A stretch of 36,018 nucleotides of DNA from an uncultured bacterium. GTDB taxonomy: Bacteria > Bacillota > Clostridia > Lachnospirales > Lachnospiraceae. Position numbers and translations under genes: made by a program. The stretch spans positions 1 through 36,018 of the forward strand of contig CAJMNU010000005.1 in NCBI GenBank assembly GCA_905214855.1, in the 5' to 3' direction. Shown one piece after another: positions 26,410 through 34,460 of the stretch. How positions within the stretch are numbered: the first letter of the stretch is position 1; every line of letters begins with the position of its first letter. Below the pieces are notes generated by a model. The model was not told where the DNA came from, did no database searches, and worked only from the letters and a program-made list of their open reading frames with translations.

Positions 26410-27825
26410 TTATCCTCCTGCCACAATATTCGTTATATCGATTTTTTCTCCATCTACATTCCATTCATGTTCCATACTCAAAATTCCAAATTCATTAATT
26501 GCTGGAGCTGTCACACGAAATTCAATTGCACTGCAAATTGTATCAAATGGTACATAATCCTTCGCCTGTGTTCCAATATCCAATAAATATTTTCCTGGTA
26601 ACAAACGATTATACTTAATCTGTATTGATGCAACCCCTTTTTCCTTTGCCTGTACAATCTCATTGGAATCTAACAACACACTGGAACCATAGCAGTACAA
26701 CCCGTCATCTCTGGTAATGCCAATTGTGAAATTCACTGGAAGTGGTGCCTGCTTGCATTCATAAAAAATAGAAACTTTAATAATATCCCCAGTCTTAAAA
26801 ATCCTCTTCTCTGTTCCCTCTGAATCTGTTAAAAGCACATTTACAATCTTCACTTTACCATTGCCACTTCTAACTGCTCTTGGACAACAAAAATCGGGGA
26901 GTCTTTCTTCAACACTTTCTTCTGGATTTATCTCCAAAGCTGCATTTTCTACCTGATCCACTTGCTCTGTCTCTACAATCTCCTGATCACTTTTTAGGTT
27001 CTGTGTGCTTTCTGTACTTTGCTCTGTACTTTTTGCATTTTGTGCTTCTCTTTCTTTACGGTATTCCTCCTCGATTCTATCCAATCTTGATTCTTCCATT
27101 GCAGCTAAATATTTATCATCTACAAATTTAGGAATACCCTCTTCTCTAATTAAGCCATTTTCAATCCAGATACATCTGTCACATATCTGCTCAATCTGTC
27201 CCATAGAATGAGAAACAATCACAATAGTTGTACCTTTACTTTTGATCTCCTTCAAGCGCTCAAAACATTTTGTCTGAAAGCTGACATCTCCAACTGCCAA
27301 AATTTCATCAATCAAGAGAATATCTGCATTTACATTGATTGCAACTGAGAAAGCAAGTCTCATATACATACCAGATGAATATGTTCTGACTGGACTATCA
27401 ATAAACTCTTCCAGTTCTGAAAAAGCAATAATATCCTCAAGACGTGCATCAATTTCTCTCTTTGTCAATCCAAAAATAGCCGCATTTGTATAAATATTCT
27501 CACGACCACTCATATCTGGATGGAAACCTGCTCCCAACTCTAATAAACTGGAAACACGCCCTTTTATTTCAATTTTTCCTTCTGTCGGATACATAATACG
27601 ACTTAACATCTTTAAAGTAGTACTTTTTCCACAGCCATTTTTTCCAATCAAACCAATGGCCTCTCCTCGTTTTACCGAAAAACTGATTCCATTTAAAACC
27701 CAGCGATCTTCATGTTCATTCCTTTTTCTAAATAATAAACGTTCTTTTAGACTTGTCCCTTTATCATTGTATATCTTAAATTTCTTTTTTAAGTTAGTTA
27801 CTTCAATTACATTGCCTTCCTGCAT
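26410..27825 (-). CDS. Wzt/TagH-like ABC transporter ATP-binding protein with C-terminal extension
   Basis: Energises export of a lipid-linked polysaccharide together with the Wzm-like permease. The 471 residues begin with an ABC domain: Walker A GKNGCGKST (61-69), signature YSSGM (149-153) and Walker B LLIDE (170-174). An acidic, Gln/Glu-rich linker (about 235-300) precedes a beta-rich C-terminal part (about 310-471) that looks like the Wzt C-terminal carbohydrate-binding domain. In O-antigen systems that domain recognises a capped chain end. ATG 27825 overlaps the permease stop by one base (TAATG), with GGAGG 7 bases upstream. Downstream, the fusion gene follows after one base, so translation is coupled. 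The ABC part is certain; the binding domain is assigned by shape and context. Confidence 0.92.
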   Translation of the reverse strand: MQEGNVIEVTNLKKKFKIYNDKGTSLKERLLFRKRNEHEDRWVLNGISFSVKRGEAIGLIGKNGCGKSTTLKMLSRIMYPTEGKIEIKGRVSSLLELGAGFHPDMSGRENIYTNAAIFGLTKREIDARLEDIIAFSELEEFIDSPVRTYSSGMYMRLAFSVAINVNADILLIDEILAVGDVSFQTKCFERLKEIKSKGTTIVIVSHSMGQIEQICDRCIWIENGLIREEGIPKFVDDKYLAAMEESRLDRIEEEYRKEREAQNAKSTEQSTESTQNLKSDQEIVETEQVDQVENAALEINPEESVEERLPDFCCPRAVRSGNGKVKIVNVLLTDSEGTEKRIFKTGDIIKVSIFYECKQAPLPVNFTIGITRDDGLYCYGSSVLLDSNEIVQAKEKGVASIQIKYNRLLPGKYLLDIGTQAKDYVPFDTICSAIEFRVTAPAINEFGILSMEHEWNVDGEKIDITNIVAGG

Positions 27826-28601
27826 TACAATTCCTCCACAAATCCCTTCTGCAGATGTATAAAAATCAAGTTTCCTACAATCAAAGTTACCATTCCGATA
27901 GCAAATGCCTGAAACAATACTCCAATTTGTGGAACTACTTTATAATACAGAATATCTCTATATACAATAATTATCGGAGTCATTGGATTCAAATTAAATA
28001 ATGGCAGATATTGTTCAGGAACCATATCAACAGAATACATAATCGGAGTCAGATACAACCATGCCATAGTCACAATATTTAAAATATGTTCCAAATCACG
28101 AAAATACACTGTCAATGAGGATGTGAGCATGGCAATTCCAAGTGCCAATATATACTCTACAAACATAACTATTGGTAAATACAATAATGCTTCAAAATTT
28201 ACACCAACTCCAGATATGATCAAAACAATAAAAATAACAATAAAACTAAATAACATATTAAAAAAACTACTTGTTACATAAGCAACTGGCAATACCTGTC
28301 TTGGAAAATAAATCTTTTTCACCATATCCTGCTGCGAAATGATAGAAACTGCCCCTGATACCACTGAGGAACTAAAAAAGATCCACGGAACCAATGCTAC
28401 AAATAAAAATAGATAAAACTTCTCTATTCCATTTCTCATAATAACTGAAAACACAATGGTATATACCATGAGCTGCAACAAAGGATTAATAAATGTCCAT
28501 AAAAATCCTAGAACAGAGCCTTTATATCGCCCTCTTAAATCTTTACGCACCAGACTATAAATCATCATCCGGTATTCATATAATTCTTTCAATGTCTTCA
28601 A
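27825..28601 (-). CDS. Wzm/TagG-like ABC-2 polysaccharide export permease
   Basis: Membrane half of the polysaccharide exporter, 258 residues with six hydrophobic segments. Family marks are the cytoplasmic entry RKDLRGRYKGSVLGFLW and FINPLLQLMVYTIVFSVIM, and MVKKIYFPRQVLPVAYVTS between helices 2 and 3. The start is TTG at 28599-28601, preceded by AGAGGAG about 8 bases upstream. It follows the UDP-GlcNAc 2-epimerase gene by 39 bases and shares one base with the ATPase gene. Confidence 0.92.
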   Translation of the reverse strand: MKTLKELYEYRMMIYSLVRKDLRGRYKGSVLGFLWTFINPLLQLMVYTIVFSVIMRNGIEKFYLFLFVALVPWIFFSSSVVSGAVSIISQQDMVKKIYFPRQVLPVAYVTSSFFNMLFSFIVIFIVLIISGVGVNFEALLYLPIVMFVEYILALGIAMLTSSLTVYFRDLEHILNIVTMAWLYLTPIMYSVDMVPEQYLPLFNLNPMTPIIIVYRDILYYKVVPQIGVLFQAFAIGMVTLIVGNLIFIHLQKGFVEEL

Positions 28602-28640
28602 AATAGAATCTCCTCTACAAGACTGTTCTTTATTCGAAAT

Positions 28641-29738
28641 TTACAGTCTTTCTTCCAGAATATCTGCAATTCTCTTACAAGCAAAACCATCTCCATATGG
28701 ATTACTTGCATGACTCATCTTCTCATACTCTTCTCGATTGTCTAACAAAGTTTTAAATTCTTTATATATTGTCTCTTCATTAGTGCCAACCAGCTTTAGA
28801 GTACCTGCTGCAATTCCCTCTGGACGTTCTGTAGTATCACGCATAACCAAAACAGGCTTTCCAAGAGAAGGTGCCTCCTCCTGAATTCCACCACTATCTG
28901 TTAAAATTAAATAAGATCTGGATAAGAAATTGTGGAAATCCAACACTTCTAATGGTTCAATAATATGGATTCTGTCATCACCACCTAAAATTTCATTTGC
29001 AGCCTGACGAACTGTTGGATTCATATGAATTGGGTATATTACCTTAATATCTGGAGTTTCATCCACAATACGACGAATTGCGCGGAACATATGGCGCAGT
29101 GGTTCTCCTAAGTTTTCTCTTCTATGTGCTGTCAACATGATCAATCTGCTATCTTTTGCCCACTCCAATTCTTCATGGCTATATTCATCTCTTACTGTTG
29201 TCTTCAGCGCATCAATTGCTGTATTTCCTGTTACAAAGATTGTATTTGAATCCTTTCCCTCTTTTAACAGATTATTTTTTGACATTTCTGTTGGTGCAAA
29301 ATTAAATTGAGATATAATTCCTGTTGCCTGTCTGTTAAACTCTTCTGGATATGGAGAAAAAATATTATAGGTTCGCAGACCTGCTTCCACATGCCCTACC
29401 GGAATCTGAAGATAAAATGCAGATAATGCTGTGGCAAATGTTGTTGTTGTATCACCATGTACTAAAACAACATCTGGTTTTTCTTTTTCCAGAACTGCTT
29501 TGATTCTCTCCAAAATAGAAATTGTCACATCAAATAAGGTCTGCTTATCTTTCATAATAGACAAATCATAGTCAGGTTCTACCTGAAATGCATTTAAAAC
29601 CTGATCTAACATTTGGCGATGCTGACCTGTTACACATACAATTGTTTGTATATTTTTTCTTTTATACAATTCTTTAACTAATGGACACATCTTAATTGCT
29701 TCTGGTCTTGTACCAAACACTAACATTACCTTTTTCAT
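28641..29738 (-). CDS. wecB: UDP-N-acetylglucosamine 2-epimerase (non-hydrolysing)
   Basis: Makes UDP-ManNAc from UDP-GlcNAc in the cytoplasm. The 365 residues match the family's usual length. GTRPEAIK (9-16), VHGDTTT, HVEAGLRT, and TDSGGIQEEAPSLGKP with MRDTTERPEG are the canonical motifs. ATG 29738 overlaps the previous gene by 4 bases (ATGA), with GGAGG 7 bases upstream. In Gram-positives UDP-ManNAc is used for teichoic-acid linkage units and capsules (MnaA/TagO pathways), and here it suggests ManNAc or a product of it in the glycan. Confidence 0.95.
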   Translation of the reverse strand: MKKVMLVFGTRPEAIKMCPLVKELYKRKNIQTIVCVTGQHRQMLDQVLNAFQVEPDYDLSIMKDKQTLFDVTISILERIKAVLEKEKPDVVLVHGDTTTTFATALSAFYLQIPVGHVEAGLRTYNIFSPYPEEFNRQATGIISQFNFAPTEMSKNNLLKEGKDSNTIFVTGNTAIDALKTTVRDEYSHEELEWAKDSRLIMLTAHRRENLGEPLRHMFRAIRRIVDETPDIKVIYPIHMNPTVRQAANEILGGDDRIHIIEPLEVLDFHNFLSRSYLILTDSGGIQEEAPSLGKPVLVMRDTTERPEGIAAGTLKLVGTNEETIYKEFKTLLDNREEYEKMSHASNPYGDGFACKRIADILEERL

Positions 29739-30820
29739 CTTGTTCCCTCCAATTGATTTAAAATCTTATTTATCTCATCTACTCTGCATTTCCAAGTATT
29801 TTTATCCATATAGGATTGCAACTCTTCTTCTGTTAAAAAAGGAGTCTGATACTCTCTTTTAGACATTTCTTTTAGTTCTTCATATGTATGATAACAATGT
29901 ACATATGGTTGGAATTGCCTTGTTTCTTTACTTTCTACTGCTAAAACTGGTTTATTCATTGCCAAATATTCATATATTTTTACCGGATTGATTGTATCCA
30001 GAAGCTCATTTCTCTTAAATGGATACAAACATACATCAAAAGATTGAATCCATTGAGGAACTTCCTCTTTAGGAACTGCCCCACAATATTTCACATTTTC
30101 ACATTGGATCTCAGGCTGGTCATTGGGTCCTACCAGAACTACTTCACTTTCTGGATTTGCCTTTGCAATCACTTCAACTGCCTTCTTATCAAACCAATGA
30201 CTGATCTTTCCAATATACCCAAATACTTTCTTGGTATTAGAAATATGTTTTGTCATTGTATTACAAGAAAAATCCACTCCATTAGGAATCAAAAATACGT
30301 TTGATCGACTCTTTGATATGTCCTCATAAAACTGATTCGCTGTTACAAGCACAGTTTCTGCTTTTAGGAGAATTTTCTGTTCCATTTTTTTTAAAAATTT
30401 TTGAATATTTATATCTGAATTCAACAAAACATTCTCATCCATCTTGTCATACAGAATTTGGGGGGAATGTCTTGAAATCAGCCTTCCCCATGTCTCATAC
30501 CCTATCCACCAAAGGTCTGCATCTGAAATCTTTTTTTTCAACTGCCAGCGTTCATACCAAGTATTTATCCTACATGGATCGATATTCTGCATACGAACTG
30601 GCAACGCAAATGTTCCATCTAAACGAATCACATGAAGAGACGGAGAGATATCATAATACATTGACCTGTTTTTTTTATTCTTTTGTTTCATCGCCCCCAA
30701 CAAACTTATTGTAGGTTCTACATACCATACATCATGTGTCTTCGAGAGTTCTTCTGCTATATGTTGCGGTCGCTGTTTTAAATCGCTGAACTCCGCAGGA
30801 GCAAAATAAACAATTTTCAT
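29735..30820 (-). CDS. GT-B family glycosyltransferase (group 1-like)
   Basis: Cytoplasmic glycosyltransferase of 361 residues. It starts KIVYFAPAEFSDLKQRPQH and contains LIPNGVDF, FGYIGKISHWF, FDVCLYPF and NPVKIYEYLAMNKPVL, the donor-binding half of a GT4-like fold. The same RPQH and NPVK-YEYL blocks occur in the GT-B part of the fusion protein (23085-26408), so the two are probably related copies. AGGGGA lies about 6 bases upstream of the ATG, and the gene overlaps wecB by 4 bases. The sugar it transfers is unknown. Confidence 0.88.
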   Translation of the reverse strand: MKIVYFAPAEFSDLKQRPQHIAEELSKTHDVWYVEPTISLLGAMKQKNKKNRSMYYDISPSLHVIRLDGTFALPVRMQNIDPCRINTWYERWQLKKKISDADLWWIGYETWGRLISRHSPQILYDKMDENVLLNSDINIQKFLKKMEQKILLKAETVLVTANQFYEDISKSRSNVFLIPNGVDFSCNTMTKHISNTKKVFGYIGKISHWFDKKAVEVIAKANPESEVVLVGPNDQPEIQCENVKYCGAVPKEEVPQWIQSFDVCLYPFKRNELLDTINPVKIYEYLAMNKPVLAVESKETRQFQPYVHCYHTYEELKEMSKREYQTPFLTEEELQSYMDKNTWKCRVDEINKILNQLEGTR

Positions 30821-30890
30821 GCCAGTCCCCTATCTATTTGTATATTTCCTATTTACTCAGATTCTTTATTTCATCTATTTTTCTGTATTT

Positions 30891-31823
30891 CTATAATTTT
30901 CCAAATGCCACAATCAAACGAAATACCATATCATCTGATCTCTTCTGCCTAAAAATCTGTTTTTCAAATATTACTTTAACTTTCCCCTTGACTGAAGAAC
31001 GACTATCAAGCACTTTCTCTAGCAAACTTTGATTTTGAGGAGTCTTTTCATTTAATTCTTTGCCAAAACACTTGCTGAACTCTTCCAACTGTATATAAAT
31101 CTCACCTCTTGGTTTTAACAGTTGGGCAAATCTATATTTTAACAAGGATTTTCTGTTTAGCATCGCTCCAGAAGTATTTTTTCCATGCTGTCTATACCAA
31201 ATATAGGGGATTTTGTCATAGTATACAGTTCCAAAACAAGTCCCCACCAGATAAAACCACCAATCGTGCATGATGATAGCATCCACATTCTGAGGCATAT
31301 GTGTGCGAATCATTTCTAAAAGTTCACGATTCATCACTGCAGTACACCCTGTACACATGTCTTGCACCAATGCATTTCCAAAAGTTATCTTTCGCACTGG
31401 GCGACTGACAGTTACATCAATTGGATTCAATTGTTCGTCTACAATACATTTGTCACTGCAATATAAAACTGCTTTTTGATTTGACTGTTCTAATTTTTGT
31501 ATAATTGTAACTGCCCTTGATATCTTATCCACCATCCATTTATCATCCTGATCTGCAAACGAAAAATAAGAAACTGACAAATCTGCATTCTGGATTAAAT
31601 GAAAAAAGCTCTTCTGAACTCCTATATTTTCTCCCTGATACCAATGGATCCAGTTATATTTAAGAGCATATTCTTGTAATATTTCCTGTGTTCCATCTGT
31701 AGAACCATCATCACGAATCAAAAGATCTAGCTCTGAATAACTTTGATGTATTATACTTTCCAACTGAACTCGCAAATACTTGGAACCATTGTATGTTGAC
31801 ATCAAAATCTGTACTTTTTCCAT
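30891..31823 (-). CDS. Family 2 glycosyltransferase, RgpB/GacC rhamnosyltransferase-like
   Basis: Inverting GT2 of 310 residues. ILMSTYNGSKYLRVQLESI, LLIRDDGSTDGT and the metal site FADQDDKW closely resemble RgpB/GacC, which add rhamnose in streptococcal wall rhamnans. MHDWWFYLV and YIWYRQHGKNTSG are also typical of this group. AAGGGGAA lies 5 bases before the ATG. It sits between two GT-B enzymes in the same operon. Rhamnose donor specificity is an inference, and no rml genes are in the window. Confidence 0.88.
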   Translation of the reverse strand: MEKVQILMSTYNGSKYLRVQLESIIHQSYSELDLLIRDDGSTDGTQEILQEYALKYNWIHWYQGENIGVQKSFFHLIQNADLSVSYFSFADQDDKWMVDKISRAVTIIQKLEQSNQKAVLYCSDKCIVDEQLNPIDVTVSRPVRKITFGNALVQDMCTGCTAVMNRELLEMIRTHMPQNVDAIIMHDWWFYLVGTCFGTVYYDKIPYIWYRQHGKNTSGAMLNRKSLLKYRFAQLLKPRGEIYIQLEEFSKCFGKELNEKTPQNQSLLEKVLDSRSSVKGKVKVIFEKQIFRQKRSDDMVFRLIVAFGKL

Positions 31824-31862
31824 AGTATTCCCCTTATATTTTTTCCCACTCTCATCTAAATC

Positions 31863-33083
31863 TTAAAGTTGATATTGATATTCCAATGTCTTCACAGCGC
31901 TCTGAATGTTATATTGTGAATGCTCCATACTCTTAGGAAGATTTAAATTTCTTTTTATATCATCCATATTAGTTTGATTCATACATATAATCTCATTTAC
32001 CCATTCATAAACAACATCTTCCATCTTTGGATCTTCATTTTTAATCTTTGGATCTTGTTTTTCGCTGAGTAGATCGGATGTACTGTCTAAAATCGGCTTA
32101 AAAATAACCCCAGCATTTTCAGAACCATTACTTTCTATATCCATTTTAATAGACACTGAATGAGGTACTTGATCTGAGGCAATACAAGAAAGACCATTTG
32201 CCTGTGCCTCTAAAAGAACAATTCCAACTCCTTCAAACAAAGATGGTAATAAAAACAAATCCATCATCTGTAGTAGATCTGGAACATCATCCCTATTTCC
32301 TAAAAATAAGATGGTATCTTTGATACCATACTGTTCTGCTCTACATTCCAAAGCATTTCTTAAGCTTCCATCTCCCACTAAAACAAGGCGGCTATTTGGA
32401 AGATACCGATGTACCTCCTGAAATACCCGCAACAAAAATGCATGATTCTTCTGGCATTCCATTCTTCCAATATTTCCCAATACAAAACAATTATCCAATC
32501 CATATTGATGCCGCAGTTTTTTCCTTTTAACCTCATCAAAGCGATATTTTTCGAGGTTAATTGCATTTTGCATAATAAAAACATTTCCTGCTTCCATCTG
32601 TTTCTTTCCATATAAAAAGTATCCTGCTTCTTCAGAACAGGCAAAACGGCTACATTTCATCCATGAAATAGGGATACATAATATCTGATTCCGTAATGCG
32701 GCAAAACGATGGTCTGAATACTGTGTAGCATGACAATGTACAATAAAATTCCGCAGCCCATACTTTGCAGCAAGCGGTTTCAAAAAAAAGGAAAGGTATA
32801 CTTCATGGTTGTGAAGCCATGTATACCGATCTGCATACTTTTTAAAAAATTCCTGAATCTGTTTTACAGAACTCCAGGAACTACCAGGTTTTTCTATATA
32901 GTTGACCTGACCACCGAGATATCGTATCTCTTCTTCATAAGATTCTTCTCGATCACAGTGTATAAAACATAAAAATTCAAACTGAATCTGATCCCTGTCT
33001 ATCATACGGTAATAATTCATAATGACATTCATTACCCCACTCCAGACAGCTGGAATAGATACAAAATGAAGAACTCTAATCAT
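31863..33083 (-). CDS. GT4-type glycosyltransferase (first gene of the Wzm/Wzt operon)
   Basis: GT-B enzyme of 406 residues. The N-terminal half begins IRVLHFVSIPAVWSGVMNVI and has HNHEVYLSF and IVHCHATQYS, typical of EpsF/CapM-like GT4 enzymes. The donor half has VLGNIGRMECQKNH, LVLVGDGSLR, LFLGNRDDVPDLL and LPSLFEGVGIVLLEAQANG, with the conserved EX7E pattern. ATG 33083 is chosen because GGAGG lies 6 bases upstream. A further upstream ATG (33137) would fall at the predicted transcription start. Near the C-terminus, DPKIKNE/DPKMEDV is an in-frame duplication (13-base repeat ATCTTTGGATCTT at 32023-32035 and 32044-32056 on +). A good promoter with operator lies at 33150-33195. Confidence 0.9.
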   Translation of the reverse strand: MIRVLHFVSIPAVWSGVMNVIMNYYRMIDRDQIQFEFLCFIHCDREESYEEEIRYLGGQVNYIEKPGSSWSSVKQIQEFFKKYADRYTWLHNHEVYLSFFLKPLAAKYGLRNFIVHCHATQYSDHRFAALRNQILCIPISWMKCSRFACSEEAGYFLYGKKQMEAGNVFIMQNAINLEKYRFDEVKRKKLRHQYGLDNCFVLGNIGRMECQKNHAFLLRVFQEVHRYLPNSRLVLVGDGSLRNALECRAEQYGIKDTILFLGNRDDVPDLLQMMDLFLLPSLFEGVGIVLLEAQANGLSCIASDQVPHSVSIKMDIESNGSENAGVIFKPILDSTSDLLSEKQDPKIKNEDPKMEDVVYEWVNEIICMNQTNMDDIKRNLNLPKSMEHSQYNIQSAVKTLEYQYQL

Positions 33084-33149
33084 ATCCTCCCTCCAGATCT
33101 TAAACAGTCTACTTCTAATCATCTTATTTATGTCCATTAGCCCTGAGTT

Positions 33150-33178
33150 AGTATAACATTTTTACAAAACAAAGGCAA
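33150..33178 (-). promoter_or_regulatory. Promoter of the Wzm/Wzt glycan operon
   Basis: On the - strand: -35 TTGCCT (33173-33178; 4 of 6), 17-base spacer, -10 TATACT (33150-33155; 5 of 6) with a TGt extension. The leader would be about 60 bases to the GT4 start at 33083. Confidence 0.6.
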
Positions 33179-33180
33179 CT

Positions 33181-33195
33181 TGTAAACGCATTACA
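33181..33195. promoter_or_regulatory. Operator-like palindrome TGTAA-N5-TTACA, copy 1
   Basis: TGTAAACGCATTACA lies two bases upstream of the -35 of the promoter at 33150-33178. The same inverted repeat stands at the same place before the next promoter (34279-34293), and flanking bases (ATTACATTTnTC) are shared as well, which argues for a common regulator. Confidence 0.5.
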
Positions 33196-33325
33196 TTTTT
33201 CTTATTTTTTGCCTGTTTTTCAAAACAATACCATATTCCATCCAAGAAAAAAAATAATACAAATTTTCGTAAAATAACACCTATATATTAATAATTATCA
33301 AATACACCATATCTATTTGTTATTA

Positions 33326-34198
33326 TTACACTCTTCTTAGAACAGCATGAAAAGCATACTGACAAAAATACCAGCAACTTGCTATCAAAGATAATTTTTC
33401 TTGTTTACGATATAAACGCCATATGCGCTGCAGGGCTTTTATCTTATTAGAAGACATAGTTTTTACACCACTTTTTTTTGCTGGTCTTCTATAATAGGTC
33501 AAATTCTCTTGTAAACCATATCCCATAAAACCAGCTTTCAAGATTCTCCACCAAGTTGCAGTGTCTTCGCTCTCAACCTGAGGCATCAGCAACAATTCTT
33601 TTGGGATTTTTGCTCTGTCTAACATGACAGTAGACGTAAAAATTGTTGTATTTCCAAGAGCTCTCTGATAGGTGATCTGAGACGGAATCGATGTCACCTT
33701 TCCTGTCCCAATTCCTTGACTGTCAGCAAATTCATAATCTGTAAATGAAAATGCACAGCCTGTTTTGTCCATAAAATCAAGTTGATGTTCTAATTTCTCA
33801 GATTTCCATAAATCATCTGCATCCAAAAAGGCTAAATACCTTCCATTTGCTACACATGTACCAGCATTCCTACATTTAGCTACTCCTACATTTTTTTCTA
33901 AATGAACTATCCTTATACGAGAATCAGAAATAGATTCCAAAATTTCAAGGCTTTTGTCAGTTGAAGCATCATCTACGCATATTGCCTCCCAATTCTGATA
34001 TGTCTGTTGCTGTAATGTTTTTATAGTATCAATCAAATAGCGTTCTTGGTTAAAAATAGGGATAACAATACTGATGAGTGGTAGATTATTTTTGAAATGA
34101 TTCTGGAAATGAATCTGTGGATTATGGGATGCACCAAGAACCCTTTTTCTATCATTTTGATCTAATACATTACTTTTCATTTCAGGCTGCATCTCCAT
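33326..34198 (-). CDS. Family 2 glycosyltransferase
   Basis: GT-A enzyme of 290 residues with a longer than usual N-terminal head (~40 residues). LISIVIPIFNQERYL, VDDASTDKSLE, VAKCRNAG and FLDADDLW (metal site) are clear. WWRILKAGFMGYGL and YYRRPAKKSGV follow in the acceptor half. Ribosome site AGGGGG lies 2-3 bases before ATG 34198 and 8 before ATG 34192, so the second start (MQPEM) is just as likely. It has its own promoter (34249-34277) and is 240 bases from the next gene, which has another promoter, so it may be a single-gene unit. Donor unknown. Confidence 0.9.
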   Translation of the reverse strand: MEMQPEMKSNVLDQNDRKRVLGASHNPQIHFQNHFKNNLPLISIVIPIFNQERYLIDTIKTLQQQTYQNWEAICVDDASTDKSLEILESISDSRIRIVHLEKNVGVAKCRNAGTCVANGRYLAFLDADDLWKSEKLEHQLDFMDKTGCAFSFTDYEFADSQGIGTGKVTSIPSQITYQRALGNTTIFTSTVMLDRAKIPKELLLMPQVESEDTATWWRILKAGFMGYGLQENLTYYRRPAKKSGVKTMSSNKIKALQRIWRLYRKQEKLSLIASCWYFCQYAFHAVLRRV

Positions 34199-34248
34199 AT
34201 CCCCCTAGTGTTTCTAATAATCATATTGATACCAACCGATTTTAAGAT

Positions 34249-34277
34249 AGTATAGCATCTTTATATAGATATTACAA
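34249..34277 (-). promoter_or_regulatory. Promoter of the GT2 gene
   Basis: On the - strand: -35 TTGTAA (34272-34277; 4 of 6), 17-base spacer, -10 TATACT (34249-34254; 5 of 6) with a TGc extension. The -35 is one half of a perfect 12-base palindrome TTACAATTGTAA (34272-34283), so a protein bound there would mask it. Confidence 0.6.
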
Positions 34278-34278
34278 T

Positions 34279-34293
34279 TGTAAGACAATTACA
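34279..34293. promoter_or_regulatory. Operator-like palindrome TGTAA-N5-TTACA, copy 2
   Basis: TGTAAGACAATTACA lies one base upstream of the -35 at 34272-34277, in the same position and followed by the same ATTACATTTnTC context as copy 1 at 33181-33195. Confidence 0.5.
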
Positions 34294-34342
34294 TTTCTCA
34301 AAAATGTTTTATTTATGTTTTATTTTTATCCAATTAAATTAA

Positions 34343-34388
34343 TGAGGATATCTCCCATACTCTTTACTAAGATCTGAAGACATCCTCA
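34343..34388 (-). terminator. Possible terminator after the second glycosylphosphotransferase gene
   Basis: Stem TGAGGATATCT (34343-34353) / AGACATCCTCA (34378-34388): 11 pairs with one G-U on the - strand, 24-base loop. It is followed by TTAATTT, a poor U-run, so termination may be partial. It lies about 70 bases after the stop codon at 34461. Confidence 0.5.
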
Positions 34389-34460
34389 CTTATTATAATT
34401 ACTATATTACCATATTCTTATATTCTTATATTCTTTTGCTCCTATTCACTATTCTCTTTC

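Noticed and set aside
18600..34330. Prophage or transposon origin of the AT-rich block
   Set aside because: No integrase, transposase, structural phage gene or flanking repeat could be found by reading the edges.
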